Below are positions 1-5,261 of a stretch of 5,261 nucleotides of DNA, in pieces. The position numbers were made by a program, and so were the translations under genes. The notes below the pieces were generated by a model. The model was not told the DNA's origin. It made no database searches and saw nothing but the letters and a program-made list of their open reading frames with translations. The stretch is from the NCBI GenBank assembly GCA_003694225.1, contig RFKT01000135.1:1-5261 (forward strand), given 5' to 3'. The stretch is from Candidatus Dadabacteria bacterium. Lineage in GTDB: Bacteria > Bdellovibrionota_C > UBA2361 > J135. Position 1 is the first letter of the stretch; each line of letters starts with the position of its first letter.

Positions 1-2
1 AC

Positions 3-326
3 AGAGAGATTATCTCTGTCCTTAAAAGAGAGATAAAAAAGAAAGAAGAGGAGCTTGAATATTCCCGAAAAGCCAATAGGAAAGACAAGATAAAGAAATT
101 GGAGGTCGAGCTTGATACCTTAAGGAAATTTCTGCCGGAACAACTAAATGAAGAGCAACTTGCAACGATTATAAAGACATTTCTTTACAACAATCCGGCC
201 GCTTCTATAGGCGATATAATGAAGAGTCTAAAAGAAAACTATTCAGGCCAATATGATGGGAAAACTGCAAGCTCTGTAGCTAGAAAGCTCATAAGCGAAT
301 CAGAGCAGAGAGCTGGCGCAAAATGA
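3..326 (+). CDS. yqeY: GatB/YqeY domain protein, 5'-truncated by the window edge
   Basis: This frame is open from the first bases of the window, so 107 C-terminal residues are visible. Full-length YqeY proteins are about 148 residues, so roughly 40 N-terminal residues lie outside. The visible part begins REIISVLKREIKKKEEELE, the charged helical region typical of YqeY. LPEQLNEEQL follows at visible residues 45-54, then a small helical domain ending in DGKTASSVARKLI, which matches the family's closing helix. The fold is that of the tRNA-interacting tail domain of GatB, the Asp/Glu-tRNA amidotransferase subunit. Free-standing YqeY has no established catalytic activity and is presumed cytoplasmic. 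A TTG at 99 could be read as a start, but the family match extends upstream through it, so I treat it as internal. The stop (TGA, 324-326) overlaps the start of the next gene by four bases, which suggests co-transcription and translational coupling. The family call is secure; the biological role is not. Confidence 0.9.
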   Translation, partial: REIISVLKREIKKKEEELEYSRKANRKDKIKKLEVELDTLRKFLPEQLNEEQLATIIKTFLYNNPAASIGDIMKSLKENYSGQYDGKTASSVARKLISESEQRAGAK

Positions 327-1843
327 AGCGGCCGTACCATTGGGCGCTCTTATCTGTATTCCCCGCAATTTTTATTGCGTCTAACAATATAGGAGCAGTT
401 TCGCTATTTAGCCTCTTGCAGGCTGTAGCGATCTTTTTCTTTTGCGGTTTTGTATTGGCGTGCGTGTTTTCCCTTGCTTTCCGCTCTTTCCTCAAGGGAA
501 CTCTTGTAGCTTCTATCCTGATATCAGCGGTAAGTTTTTATACTCCTCTATGGCTTGCCCTTGGAATATGGCTTAAAAGCGAGTTTGTCTCTGACCTAGT
601 TCTTCCATACGGTAGCGCCGCTATTATACTTTTTGCGATTGTTATGGTTGTTAGAGCTAGGGAGAAAAAGCTCCTCCCTTGGAATACGTTTTTTAACTAT
701 TTTTCTGCTATTATCGTTGTCTGCGCAGTTGCAAACGGCTTTCTTAAGGCATACAACACCCCGAATGTTAATGCTCCTAAACCTCTCGCCCTTTCACCCA
801 GCAAAACCCCAGATGTGTTTTATATAATTTTAGATGGCTATGCTAGAGGCGACACATTAAAGGAGATCTATGGATTTGACAATAAAGACTTCCTCAATTT
901 CCTCCGTAATGAGGGGTTTTATATTGCAGAGAGGTGCACAACAAATTATCCCCAAACCATATCATCCATAGCATCGTCTCTTAACATGGATTATATCTCT
1001 TCTTTGGCGCCGTCTGTTCCGCCTGATTACATAGGCAGGCTTCCACTAATGAGGCTTATCCGAAAAGGCAGGGTAATTAAGACATTGAGAAGCTTGGGCT
1101 ATACAATAGTTACAGCTTCAACCGGGGTGTCTGACATTGAAATTCCCGGGTCGGATAGGGTTATAAAGCCGCCCGGGGGCAATCCCGTTATTGAAGAGAT
1201 AATGTCACAGATAAAGCTTCCTTTTGCAATGGATTACCTCTCTGGGCTTTTATATAAGAAGCATAGGGATCGAATCCTTGCGACATTAGATTCCTTTAGG
1301 GAAATTGGATCTAGCAAAAACCCTGTATTTTATTATGCCCATATAATGCTCCCACATCCTCCTTTTATCTTTAGAGCTGACGGCACTTTTTCTCCTCCCA
1401 GAAAGCGGTTTTCCTATGGCGACGGAAACTTTTTTGGGGATCGCACAAACTATAAAAAAAAGTATATTGCTCAACTTTCTTACTTAAACAACAGGATGGA
1501 GAGAATCGTTTCAACACTTTTATCTAGAGACACAAAGCCTATCATTATTGTTCAAAGCGACCACGGTTCGGGCTCCACATACAATATGACCAAGCTAAAC
1601 AGGGACTCTCTTAAGGAGAGGTTTGGCATTTTATGCGCTTTTTATTTTCCTGACCACAACTATTCCCTCCTTTATAGCGATATATCCCCAGTCAATATTT
1701 TTAGAGTAGTCTTTAACTCTGCTTTTAGGGGTGGGCTCCCAATGCTTCCTGACAGAAGCTATTTTGTAGGTTATTTTAAGCACTACAATCCTGTGGACGT
1801 TTCAGAAGTTGTAAAGGCTGTTCATGATTCGCCAAGGAGCTAA
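323..1843 (+). CDS. Membrane-anchored sulfatase/alkaline-phosphatase superfamily protein (likely phospho- or sulfo-group transferase/hydrolase)
   Basis: The protein has 506 residues. About five hydrophobic segments are seen at residues 7-22, 26-52, 59-82, 93-110 and 122-141. After these comes a soluble domain (about 163-485) predicted to lie outside the cytoplasm. Superfamily landmarks appear in order: VFYIILDGY with D171 as the likely first metal ligand; NYPQTISSIASSLNM, where T212 sits where sulfatases carry the formylglycine Cys/Ser and LTA synthase or phosphoethanolamine transferases carry Thr; YYAHIMLPHPPF with H340 and H345; and IIIVQSDHGSGS with D413 and H414 as metal ligands. Threonine rather than a C-x-P-S-R motif argues for a phosphotransferase or phosphodiesterase over a classical sulfatase; this is inference. 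The ATG at 323 overlaps the yqeY stop (ATGA), and a weak purine-rich AGAGAG lies about 10 bases upstream. Context, with a small YIDPGSG protein and a NoeA-like methyltransferase downstream, suggests cell-surface glycan or lipid decoration. The substrate cannot be read from the sequence. Confidence 0.88.
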   Translation: MKRPYHWALLSVFPAIFIASNNIGAVSLFSLLQAVAIFFFCGFVLACVFSLAFRSFLKGTLVASILISAVSFYTPLWLALGIWLKSEFVSDLVLPYGSAAIILFAIVMVVRAREKKLLPWNTFFNYFSAIIVVCAVANGFLKAYNTPNVNAPKPLALSPSKTPDVFYIILDGYARGDTLKEIYGFDNKDFLNFLRNEGFYIAERCTTNYPQTISSIASSLNMDYISSLAPSVPPDYIGRLPLMRLIRKGRVIKTLRSLGYTIVTASTGVSDIEIPGSDRVIKPPGGNPVIEEIMSQIKLPFAMDYLSGLLYKKHRDRILATLDSFREIGSSKNPVFYYAHIMLPHPPFIFRADGTFSPPRKRFSYGDGNFFGDRTNYKKKYIAQLSYLNNRMERIVSTLLSRDTKPIIIVQSDHGSGSTYNMTKLNRDSLKERFGILCAFYFPDHNYSLLYSDISPVNIFRVVFNSAFRGGLPMLPDRSYFVGYFKHYNPVDVSEVVKAVHDSPRS

Positions 1844-1880
1844 TTTGTTGGATAGTGACTAGGCTTCTCTAGACATAAGC

Positions 1881-1885
1881 GGTGA
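1881..1885 (+). promoter_or_regulatory. Ribosome binding site for the small YIDPGSG protein
   Basis: GGTGA sits 8 bases before the ATG at 1894. This spacing supports 1894 over the in-frame ATG at 1909, which would have only the pyrimidine-rich CCCCTGTT upstream. It is the clearest Shine-Dalgarno-like site in the window. Confidence 0.6.
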
Positions 1886-1893
1886 AATAAAAT

Positions 1894-2139
1894 ATGATTT
1901 CCCCTGTTATGAATAAGATATTTTATCCTGTAATGCTCATTTTGTTTTTAGCCGTAAGCTATGACAGGGCTTACGGGTATATAGATCCCGGCTCTGGAAG
2001 CCTTATCCTTCAGGCTCTTTTAGCGGGAGTGTTAGCGGTTGTATTTACTGTTAAGACTTGGTGGCATAAGCTCTCTTCTCTTTTTTCTAAGAAATCTTCG
2101 TGCTCAACCGATGCTAGTAAAAATAACCTTAAGGATTAA
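1894..2139 (+). CDS. Small exported/membrane protein with YIDPGSGS motif
   Basis: The protein has 81 residues. K8 followed by a hydrophobic stretch (about 9-22) resembles a signal peptide, with a plausible signal peptidase I site after RAYG (residue 28). The mature protein would then start at the striking motif YIDPGSGS (29-36). A second hydrophobic helix follows (about 37-54, LILQALLAGVLAVVFTVK), then WWHKL and a lysine/serine-rich polar tail. I recognise this layout (signal peptide, Y-[IL]-DPG-[ST]-GS, one helix, basic tail) from short uncharacterised proteins that sit beside sulfatase-like and NoeA-like genes in diverse bacteria; this is recollection and was not searched. No catalytic residues are evident. 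It may be an accessory or scaffold subunit of the membrane enzyme encoded 50 bases upstream. The start at 1894 is preferred because of the GGTGA site. The next gene starts 35 bases downstream. Existence as a gene is well supported; its function is unknown. Confidence 0.85.
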   Translation: MISPVMNKIFYPVMLILFLAVSYDRAYGYIDPGSGSLILQALLAGVLAVVFTVKTWWHKLSSLFSKKSSCSTDASKNNLKD

Positions 2140-2174
2140 GCGCCTGACCTATTAGCTTGCCGGTAATGTAGACG

Positions 2175-3563
2175 ATGCAAAAGATTAATCCCAACCCATC
2201 CTCTTTTAGAGATCCTGAGGGGTATGTGGTGTCAATTGCAGGTTCTCCTGCGAGAGTTATTACAGCCGCCGGCAAAAGAAGTTACGATGCCCTTATGGGA
2301 TCGGGGCTTTATGATGCTCTTGCAGGGAGAGGGCTGCTTGTTGAGCACAGAGAGATGGAATCCATTCCTGATGGAATGAGTCAAAACCAGATTTATAAGG
2401 TTATAGTTCCAAAGAAGCTTCCTTTTGTATCATATCCCTATGAGTGGTGCTTTTCACAGCTAAGAGATGCCGCTATTACGACCTTGGAAGTTCAAGAGAT
2501 GGCCCTGAAACACGGCATGACACTAAAGGATGCTTCCCCTTTTAATGTTATGTTTGTTGGTTATAAGCCATTGTTTATTGATACATTGTCCTTTGAGCCT
2601 TACGAAGAAGGCGCCCCGTGGAAACCCTACAGGCAATTTTGCGAGACTTTCTTAGCCCCTCTTTTCCTGATGTCGAAGCTAGATCTAAGACTTGGCTCTG
2701 CGCTTAAGCACTTTTTAGACGGGATTCCCCTTGATCTTTGCAGGAAGCTTCTCGGTAAAAAAGCAATAATGGGGCTGGCGCCTTTAACCCATATATGGGT
2801 GCATTCTTTTATGCAGAAAAGGTATGCAGATACATCTTCAGAGACAGGAGGATATAAGAAGGGGATCTCACGCAAGGGGATTGAGGCTCTTATTGACAAC
2901 CTTCATGGATGCATAAACAGGCTAAAACCACCAAGGCAAAAAACCCCATGGAGGGAGTACTATGCCCATACGAGCTATTCTGAAAGCTCTTTTTTGGCGA
3001 AAAAGGAGGGGGTTTTAAAACTCGCTGAGAGGATAAAGCCTAAAATGGTGTGGGACATAGGGGGAAATACTGGAGAGTTTTCTACGCTGTTTAGCGAGAG
3101 AAAGATTTATACTGTTTGCTTTGATGGGGATATAGGATGTGTAGAGGAGTGTTATATAGGAGCAAAGAAAAGAAGAGATAAGAGTTTACTTCCGCTTTTC
3201 CTTGACATTACAAACCCGACTCCTGCGGTTGGATGGCAAAATGAGGAGAGAGAGAGCATCCTTTCAAGGGGACCGGCGGATCTGGTTCTCTTTTTAGCGG
3301 TAATTCACCATATAGCCTTGGGACACAATGTCCCCCTCTCAATGATAGCAAAGATGCTGAGCCAAGCGGCAAAAAATCTTGCAATAGAGTTTGTCCCAAA
3401 GGAAGACCCTCAGGCGCAGAGACTTCTTATAAATAAAGGAGATATTTTCCCTGATTATACGGAGGAAAATTTCAGGAGAGAATTTTCGAAAGCCTTCCGT
3501 ATAGAAGATAGGATCCCTATAGAGGGATCGGGAAGATCCCTATACCTTATGAGCGGAGCATAA
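2175..3563 (+). CDS. NoeA-like protein: kinase-like N-terminal region plus class I SAM-dependent methyltransferase
   Basis: The protein has 462 residues with no signal peptide or membrane segment, so it is probably cytoplasmic. The N-terminal part has SFRDPEGYV (10-18), SYDALMGSGLYDAL (36-49) and PFVSYPYEWCFSQLRDAA (83-100). Then TLKDASPFNVMF (116-127) and FIDTLSFE (134-141) follow, features I associate with NoeA-type proteins. The D119-x4-N124-x11-D136 spacing mimics the catalytic loop and metal-binding Asp of aminoglycoside-phosphotransferase and choline-kinase folds, although the usual HxD histidine is a leucine. The C-terminal domain (about 275-460) is a Rossmann methyltransferase: VWDIGGNTGEF (292-302) is the SAM-binding motif I, D317/D319 end the second strand, and DLVLFLAVIHHIAL (369-382) is motif IV. 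The methyl acceptor is unknown. NoeA of rhizobia affects Nod-factor host specificity, so a glycan substrate is plausible. The start at 2175 is the first ATG after an in-frame stop at 2169 and keeps the RDPEGYV motif; no strong Shine-Dalgarno site is visible, so coupling to the gene 35 bases upstream is possible. Confidence 0.87.
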   Translation: MQKINPNPSSFRDPEGYVVSIAGSPARVITAAGKRSYDALMGSGLYDALAGRGLLVEHREMESIPDGMSQNQIYKVIVPKKLPFVSYPYEWCFSQLRDAAITTLEVQEMALKHGMTLKDASPFNVMFVGYKPLFIDTLSFEPYEEGAPWKPYRQFCETFLAPLFLMSKLDLRLGSALKHFLDGIPLDLCRKLLGKKAIMGLAPLTHIWVHSFMQKRYADTSSETGGYKKGISRKGIEALIDNLHGCINRLKPPRQKTPWREYYAHTSYSESSFLAKKEGVLKLAERIKPKMVWDIGGNTGEFSTLFSERKIYTVCFDGDIGCVEECYIGAKKRRDKSLLPLFLDITNPTPAVGWQNEERESILSRGPADLVLFLAVIHHIALGHNVPLSMIAKMLSQAAKNLAIEFVPKEDPQAQRLLINKGDIFPDYTEENFRREFSKAFRIEDRIPIEGSGRSLYLMSGA

Positions 3564-3755
3564 AAAGAGACGCTACACCAAGGATGCATCTCTACACCTC
3601 TCCGGGGTATCGTCCTGCAAAATGCCTAAGTAAGAAAGCCCGCACCTTGATTTATGGAGCGCAGGCTTCTAGCCTGCAGAGGGAGCTTCGAGTGGGTAGG
3701 ATGCCCTTAATCAGCTCTAACAAACCAAAAAGACGCCCCTAAATCTCCGATGTGG
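3564..3755. other. Intergenic spacer between convergent genes
   Basis: These 192 bases separate the stop of the methyltransferase gene (TAA, 3561-3563) from the stop of the - strand GGDEF gene (reverse complement of CTA, 3756-3758). No open reading frame with a recognisable product is seen. The spacer holds the palindrome at 3661-3677 and an imperfect hairpin, AGAGACGC (3566-3573) with GCATCTCT (3586-3593). That hairpin has one mismatch, a 12-base loop and no T-tract. On the - strand, a T5 run (A5 at 3727-3731) follows a weak GC-containing stem just past the GGDEF stop and might act as a poor terminator. A bidirectional terminator is expected here but I cannot point to a strong one. Confidence 0.6.
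3661..3677. repeat. Perfect 7-bp palindrome (possible interspersed repeat or terminator stem)
   Basis: GCAGGCT at 3661-3667 and its exact reverse complement AGCCTGC at 3671-3677 flank a 3-base TCT loop. There is no T-run directly after it on either strand, so it is not a canonical intrinsic terminator, though it could stall polymerase or protect 3' ends of either transcript. Very similar GC-rich palindromes (CAGGCT-t-[tc]-[ct]-AGCCTG in a GGAGCGCAGG-type context) are known to me as short interspersed elements in various bacterial genomes. Whether this one is multicopy cannot be seen in this window. Confidence 0.55.
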
Positions 3756-5261
3756 CTAAATCTCTTCAAATTCCCGAGCTTGAAGCTTTTCCAAGAGGTT
3801 GCCGTAAACTGCCTGTAAGGTATCGTTGGGATCCACCTCTACCTCTGTAAGTTTTACCGTGATAGTCCCTACGGGGGGGGCATGGTCGGTTTGGGGAAGA
3901 AATCCTGTAAGCTCAAGCAGAGCCCTCCTTAGGTCAAATTGTGCATAAAGCTTTTCAATTATTGCTCTGCCTTTCTCTTGCTTCTCTGCGCTAATTACTC
4001 CGGACACTTGAGCCTTTAATATGCCAAGCTCGCGCTTAATCTCTTCTCTGCTCGCTTCATCTTTCATTATAACAAGCTGCGCTCCCCCGTTTACTCTTGT
4101 AAGCCCCGCACAAAACTTAAAAGCGCCCGCTACGCAGGAAAGTGTGTAAGCGTCTCCGTCTGCAATATCGGGGCTTTCCTCGTGGTTAGACGATGCGTGG
4201 TAAGGGTTGTCAATATATGCAACGTAAAGAGTTGTCCTTTTGTCCAGCATCAAGCCGGGCAGGTTCTTTGCACGAATCCCTTCTGCCAAGTTTAATCTTG
4301 GTATGCCAATAGCCGCATCTGAGAGCTGAAGCTCTCTCAGCTTTTCTTCCCATTCTAGTTTTTTGCCCATAGTGGGAGATGCCCTAAATATCCTCATAAA
4401 ACTTCTAAAGTTCCTCTCCATCGTAGCTACAACACCCATCTCATTGTATAAGGAATCCCTTATTCTTACGGATTCATCAAGGTTTTGGATTGCCACATCT
4501 TTTGTGCTGTCTCCATTTCCACGCTCTTCTTTGCGGCGGTGTATCTCTTTATCGGCGCTTCCCACCGCTAAGTGAATTGATTGGCAGGACAGAGAAGGAA
4601 CTCTTACAGCGGCTGCGGTTACAGTAGCAACGTCTACTTCTGAGGGAAGTTCTCCACTGCGAATCTTTAACGCTACTAGATTAAAGGCAAGTTTTCCCGG
4701 AGATTGTACCTCCTTAAGGCGGGCAAAGTCTTCAGGCGAGAGCTTCTTTATCTCTTCCAGAATATATTCTCTGTATCTTTCAAGGGAGAAATCCACTCCC
4801 CGCTCTTCAATCTCTCTTTTATACGAGGCAAGCACTCCTCTCATCCCTTCCCTTATAGCTGCGAATCTAGCTGCCTTTTTGTACCGTGGATCATCGCTCG
4901 GCAAAAATCGCTCCCTTAACTCCTGAAATTGGTTTACAAAGTGAGAAATAGCTTTCGCTGTCTCAGGGGTGTCTTGCACAATGCATGCAAACTCATCTCC
5001 TCCTATACGTATAAGCTCAAAATTAACTCCGAATACCCCAAAGGATTCTTCAGCTATTGCTTTTATATGTCCCAACAGCGCGTCAAGCTCCTTTCTCATT
5101 CCGAATCGGTTTGGAACACTTAAGTGATCGAAATCAAAGTAAAGAACCACCTTCGGCTTTCCTTTTCCAAGCTTTTGATCAAGCTTGTCAATCGCTCTTG
5201 GCGAAAGAATGGAAGATTTGTCCCTAAGCCCTGTTACAGGGTCTATCCTCTCTGATGGGGG
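3756..5261 (-). CDS. Tandem GGDEF-domain signalling protein (canonical plus degenerate), N-terminus beyond the window
   Basis: The frame is open from the right edge, so 501 residues are visible. Numbering starts at the first visible codon. Domain 1 opens with DPVTGL (7-12), then the strand VVLYFDFDHLSVPN (38-51) with D43, N51 and possibly D60 as metal and guanine ligands. RIGGDEF (85-91; 4989-5009) is intact, so diguanylate cyclase activity (2 GTP to c-di-GMP) is possible. No RxxD inhibitory site precedes it. An extra helical stretch of roughly 80 residues (about 119-205) intervenes before VATVTAAAVRV and the closing motif SADKEIHRRKEERGN (235-249). Domain 2 repeats the pattern in degenerate form: DAAIGI (315-320), TLYVAYID (344-351), RVNGGAQLVIM (389-399), then GTITVKLTEVEV (465-476) and a last helix. 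The metal Asp is replaced by Ala and GGDEF by GGAQL, so it is probably non-catalytic. The GTG at 5150 is not the start, because DPVTGL lies upstream of it. It is convergent with the other genes, hence a separate transcription unit. Confidence 0.9.
   Translation of the reverse strand, partial: PPSERIDPVTGLRDKSSILSPRAIDKLDQKLGKGKPKVVLYFDFDHLSVPNRFGMRKELDALLGHIKAIAEESFGVFGVNFELIRIGGDEFACIVQDTPETAKAISHFVNQFQELRERFLPSDDPRYKKAARFAAIREGMRGVLASYKREIEERGVDFSLERYREYILEEIKKLSPEDFARLKEVQSPGKLAFNLVALKIRSGELPSEVDVATVTAAAVRVPSLSCQSIHLAVGSADKEIHRRKEERGNGDSTKDVAIQNLDESVRIRDSLYNEMGVVATMERNFRSFMRIFRASPTMGKKLEWEEKLRELQLSDAAIGIPRLNLAEGIRAKNLPGLMLDKRTTLYVAYIDNPYHASSNHEESPDIADGDAYTLSCVAGAFKFCAGLTRVNGGAQLVIMKDEASREEIKRELGILKAQVSGVISAEKQEKGRAIIEKLYAQFDLRRALLELTGFLPQTDHAPPVGTITVKLTEVEVDPNDTLQAVYGNLLEKLQAREFEEI
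3786..4319 (-). other. Degenerate second GGDEF domain (GGAQL) within the signalling protein
   Basis: Visible residues about 315-492 of the - strand protein mirror its first GGDEF domain element by element: D-A-A-I-G-I for D-P-V-T-G-L, LYVAYID for LYFDFD, RV-NGGAQLVIM for RI-GGDEFACIV, REEIKREL for the post-signature helix, and a final beta strand plus helix. GGAQL is encoded at 4074-4088. Such pseudo-GGDEF domains commonly serve as GTP-binding, dimerisation or regulatory modules. The reading is from eye alignment, not a profile search. Confidence 0.7.
3873..3880. repeat. G8 homopolymer tract inside the GGDEF gene
   Basis: Eight consecutive G on the + strand (C8 in the coding sense) encode part of H-A-P-P-V-G in the second GGDEF domain. 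The frame is probably correct as read, because domain-2-like sequence (GTITVKLTEVEV) continues on its far side. Tracts of this length can slip in replication or be miscalled in sequencing. Confidence 0.7.

Noticed and set aside
99..101. TTG codon as the start of the YqeY protein
   Set aside because: The family-typical helical sequence continues upstream in frame to the window edge, so this is an internal leucine.
289..495. Antisense open frame of 68 codons overlapping the yqeY/membrane protein junction
   Set aside because: It lies opposite two well-supported coding regions, has no recognisable domain, and its lysine-rich composition follows from the complementary sequence.
633..827. Leucine-rich 64-codon frame on the + strand inside the membrane protein gene
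   Set aside because: It is an out-of-frame shadow of the membrane-segment coding region. The real frame carries all superfamily motifs.
1145..1180. Two CCCGGG sites close together in the membrane protein gene
   Set aside because: They lie in well-supported coding sequence (IPGSD and KPPGGN) and are explained by Pro/Gly codons.
2627..2899. Antisense 90-codon frame within the NoeA-like gene
   Set aside because: It is opposite a clear coding region with recognisable motifs and has no domain of its own or ribosome binding site.
3566..3593. Imperfect hairpin AGAGACGC/GCATCTCT just after the methyltransferase stop, considered as an intrinsic terminator
   Set aside because: It has a mismatch in the stem, a long loop and no following T-run.
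3739..3764. Direct repeat CTAAATCTC (3739-3747 and 3756-3764) around the GGDEF stop codon
   Set aside because: Nine bases with one copy inside coding sequence is within chance for this composition, and no third copy or associated element is seen.
4363..5123. Three + strand frames (64-71 codons) opposite the GGDEF gene
   Set aside because: All overlap the GGDEF coding sequence, which has strong domain evidence. The frames show no family resemblance.
5148..5150. GTG codon as the start of the - strand GGDEF protein
   Set aside because: The frame stays open to the window edge, and the conserved DPVTGL block of the GGDEF domain lies upstream of this codon, so the true start is outside.
1..5261. 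CRISPR arrays, tRNA or rRNA genes, insertion sequences, attachment sites
   Set aside because: I saw no regularly spaced repeats, no tRNA-like cloverleaf with a CCA end, no transposase frame and no long inverted repeats.

Overview
The window is a gene-dense bacterial fragment carrying four genes on the + strand and one on the - strand, converging on a 192-base spacer. Both ends are cut: the first gene lacks its 5' end and the last gene (- strand) lacks its N-terminus. The base composition looks moderately AT-rich, with many AGG/AGA arginine and ATA isoleucine codons. No rRNA, tRNA or other taxonomic marker is present. A YqeY protein, a GGDEF protein and a sulfatase/NoeA-like cassette occur across many phyla, so I can say 'bacterium, probably from a poorly sampled lineage' and no more.

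Left part (3-3563, + strand): the C-terminal two thirds of a GatB/YqeY-domain protein runs with a 4-base ATGA overlap into a 506-residue membrane protein. That protein has about five N-terminal membrane segments and an extracytoplasmic sulfatase/alkaline-phosphatase-superfamily domain with an apparent threonine nucleophile. Fifty bases later comes an 81-residue exported or membrane protein with a YIDPGSGS motif. After 35 more bases comes a 462-residue NoeA-like protein, in which a kinase-like N-terminal half precedes a class I SAM methyltransferase domain. The last three genes look like one functional cassette. My best inference is cell-surface glycan or lipid modification: the cytoplasmic protein would modify (methylate, and perhaps phosphorylate) a precursor, and the membrane enzyme would transfer or remove a phospho- or sulfo-group outside. 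The small protein would be an accessory subunit.

Spacer (3564-3755): this lies between convergent stop codons. It holds a perfect 7-bp palindrome (GCAGGCT-tct-AGCCTGC), and no convincing strong terminator is visible.

Right part (3756-5261, - strand): a signalling protein with two GGDEF-type domains. The first keeps the GGDEF signature and the likely catalytic residues but is expanded by a large helical insertion. The second is degenerate (GGAQL) and its metal-binding aspartate appears lost. The layout looks like an active or regulatory diguanylate-cyclase-like domain paired with a pseudo-GGDEF domain. A run of eight identical bases lies inside the second domain's coding sequence.

The observations most worth following up are the three-gene surface-modification cassette, the kinase-like catalytic loop in the methyltransferase protein, and the tandem GGDEF architecture.
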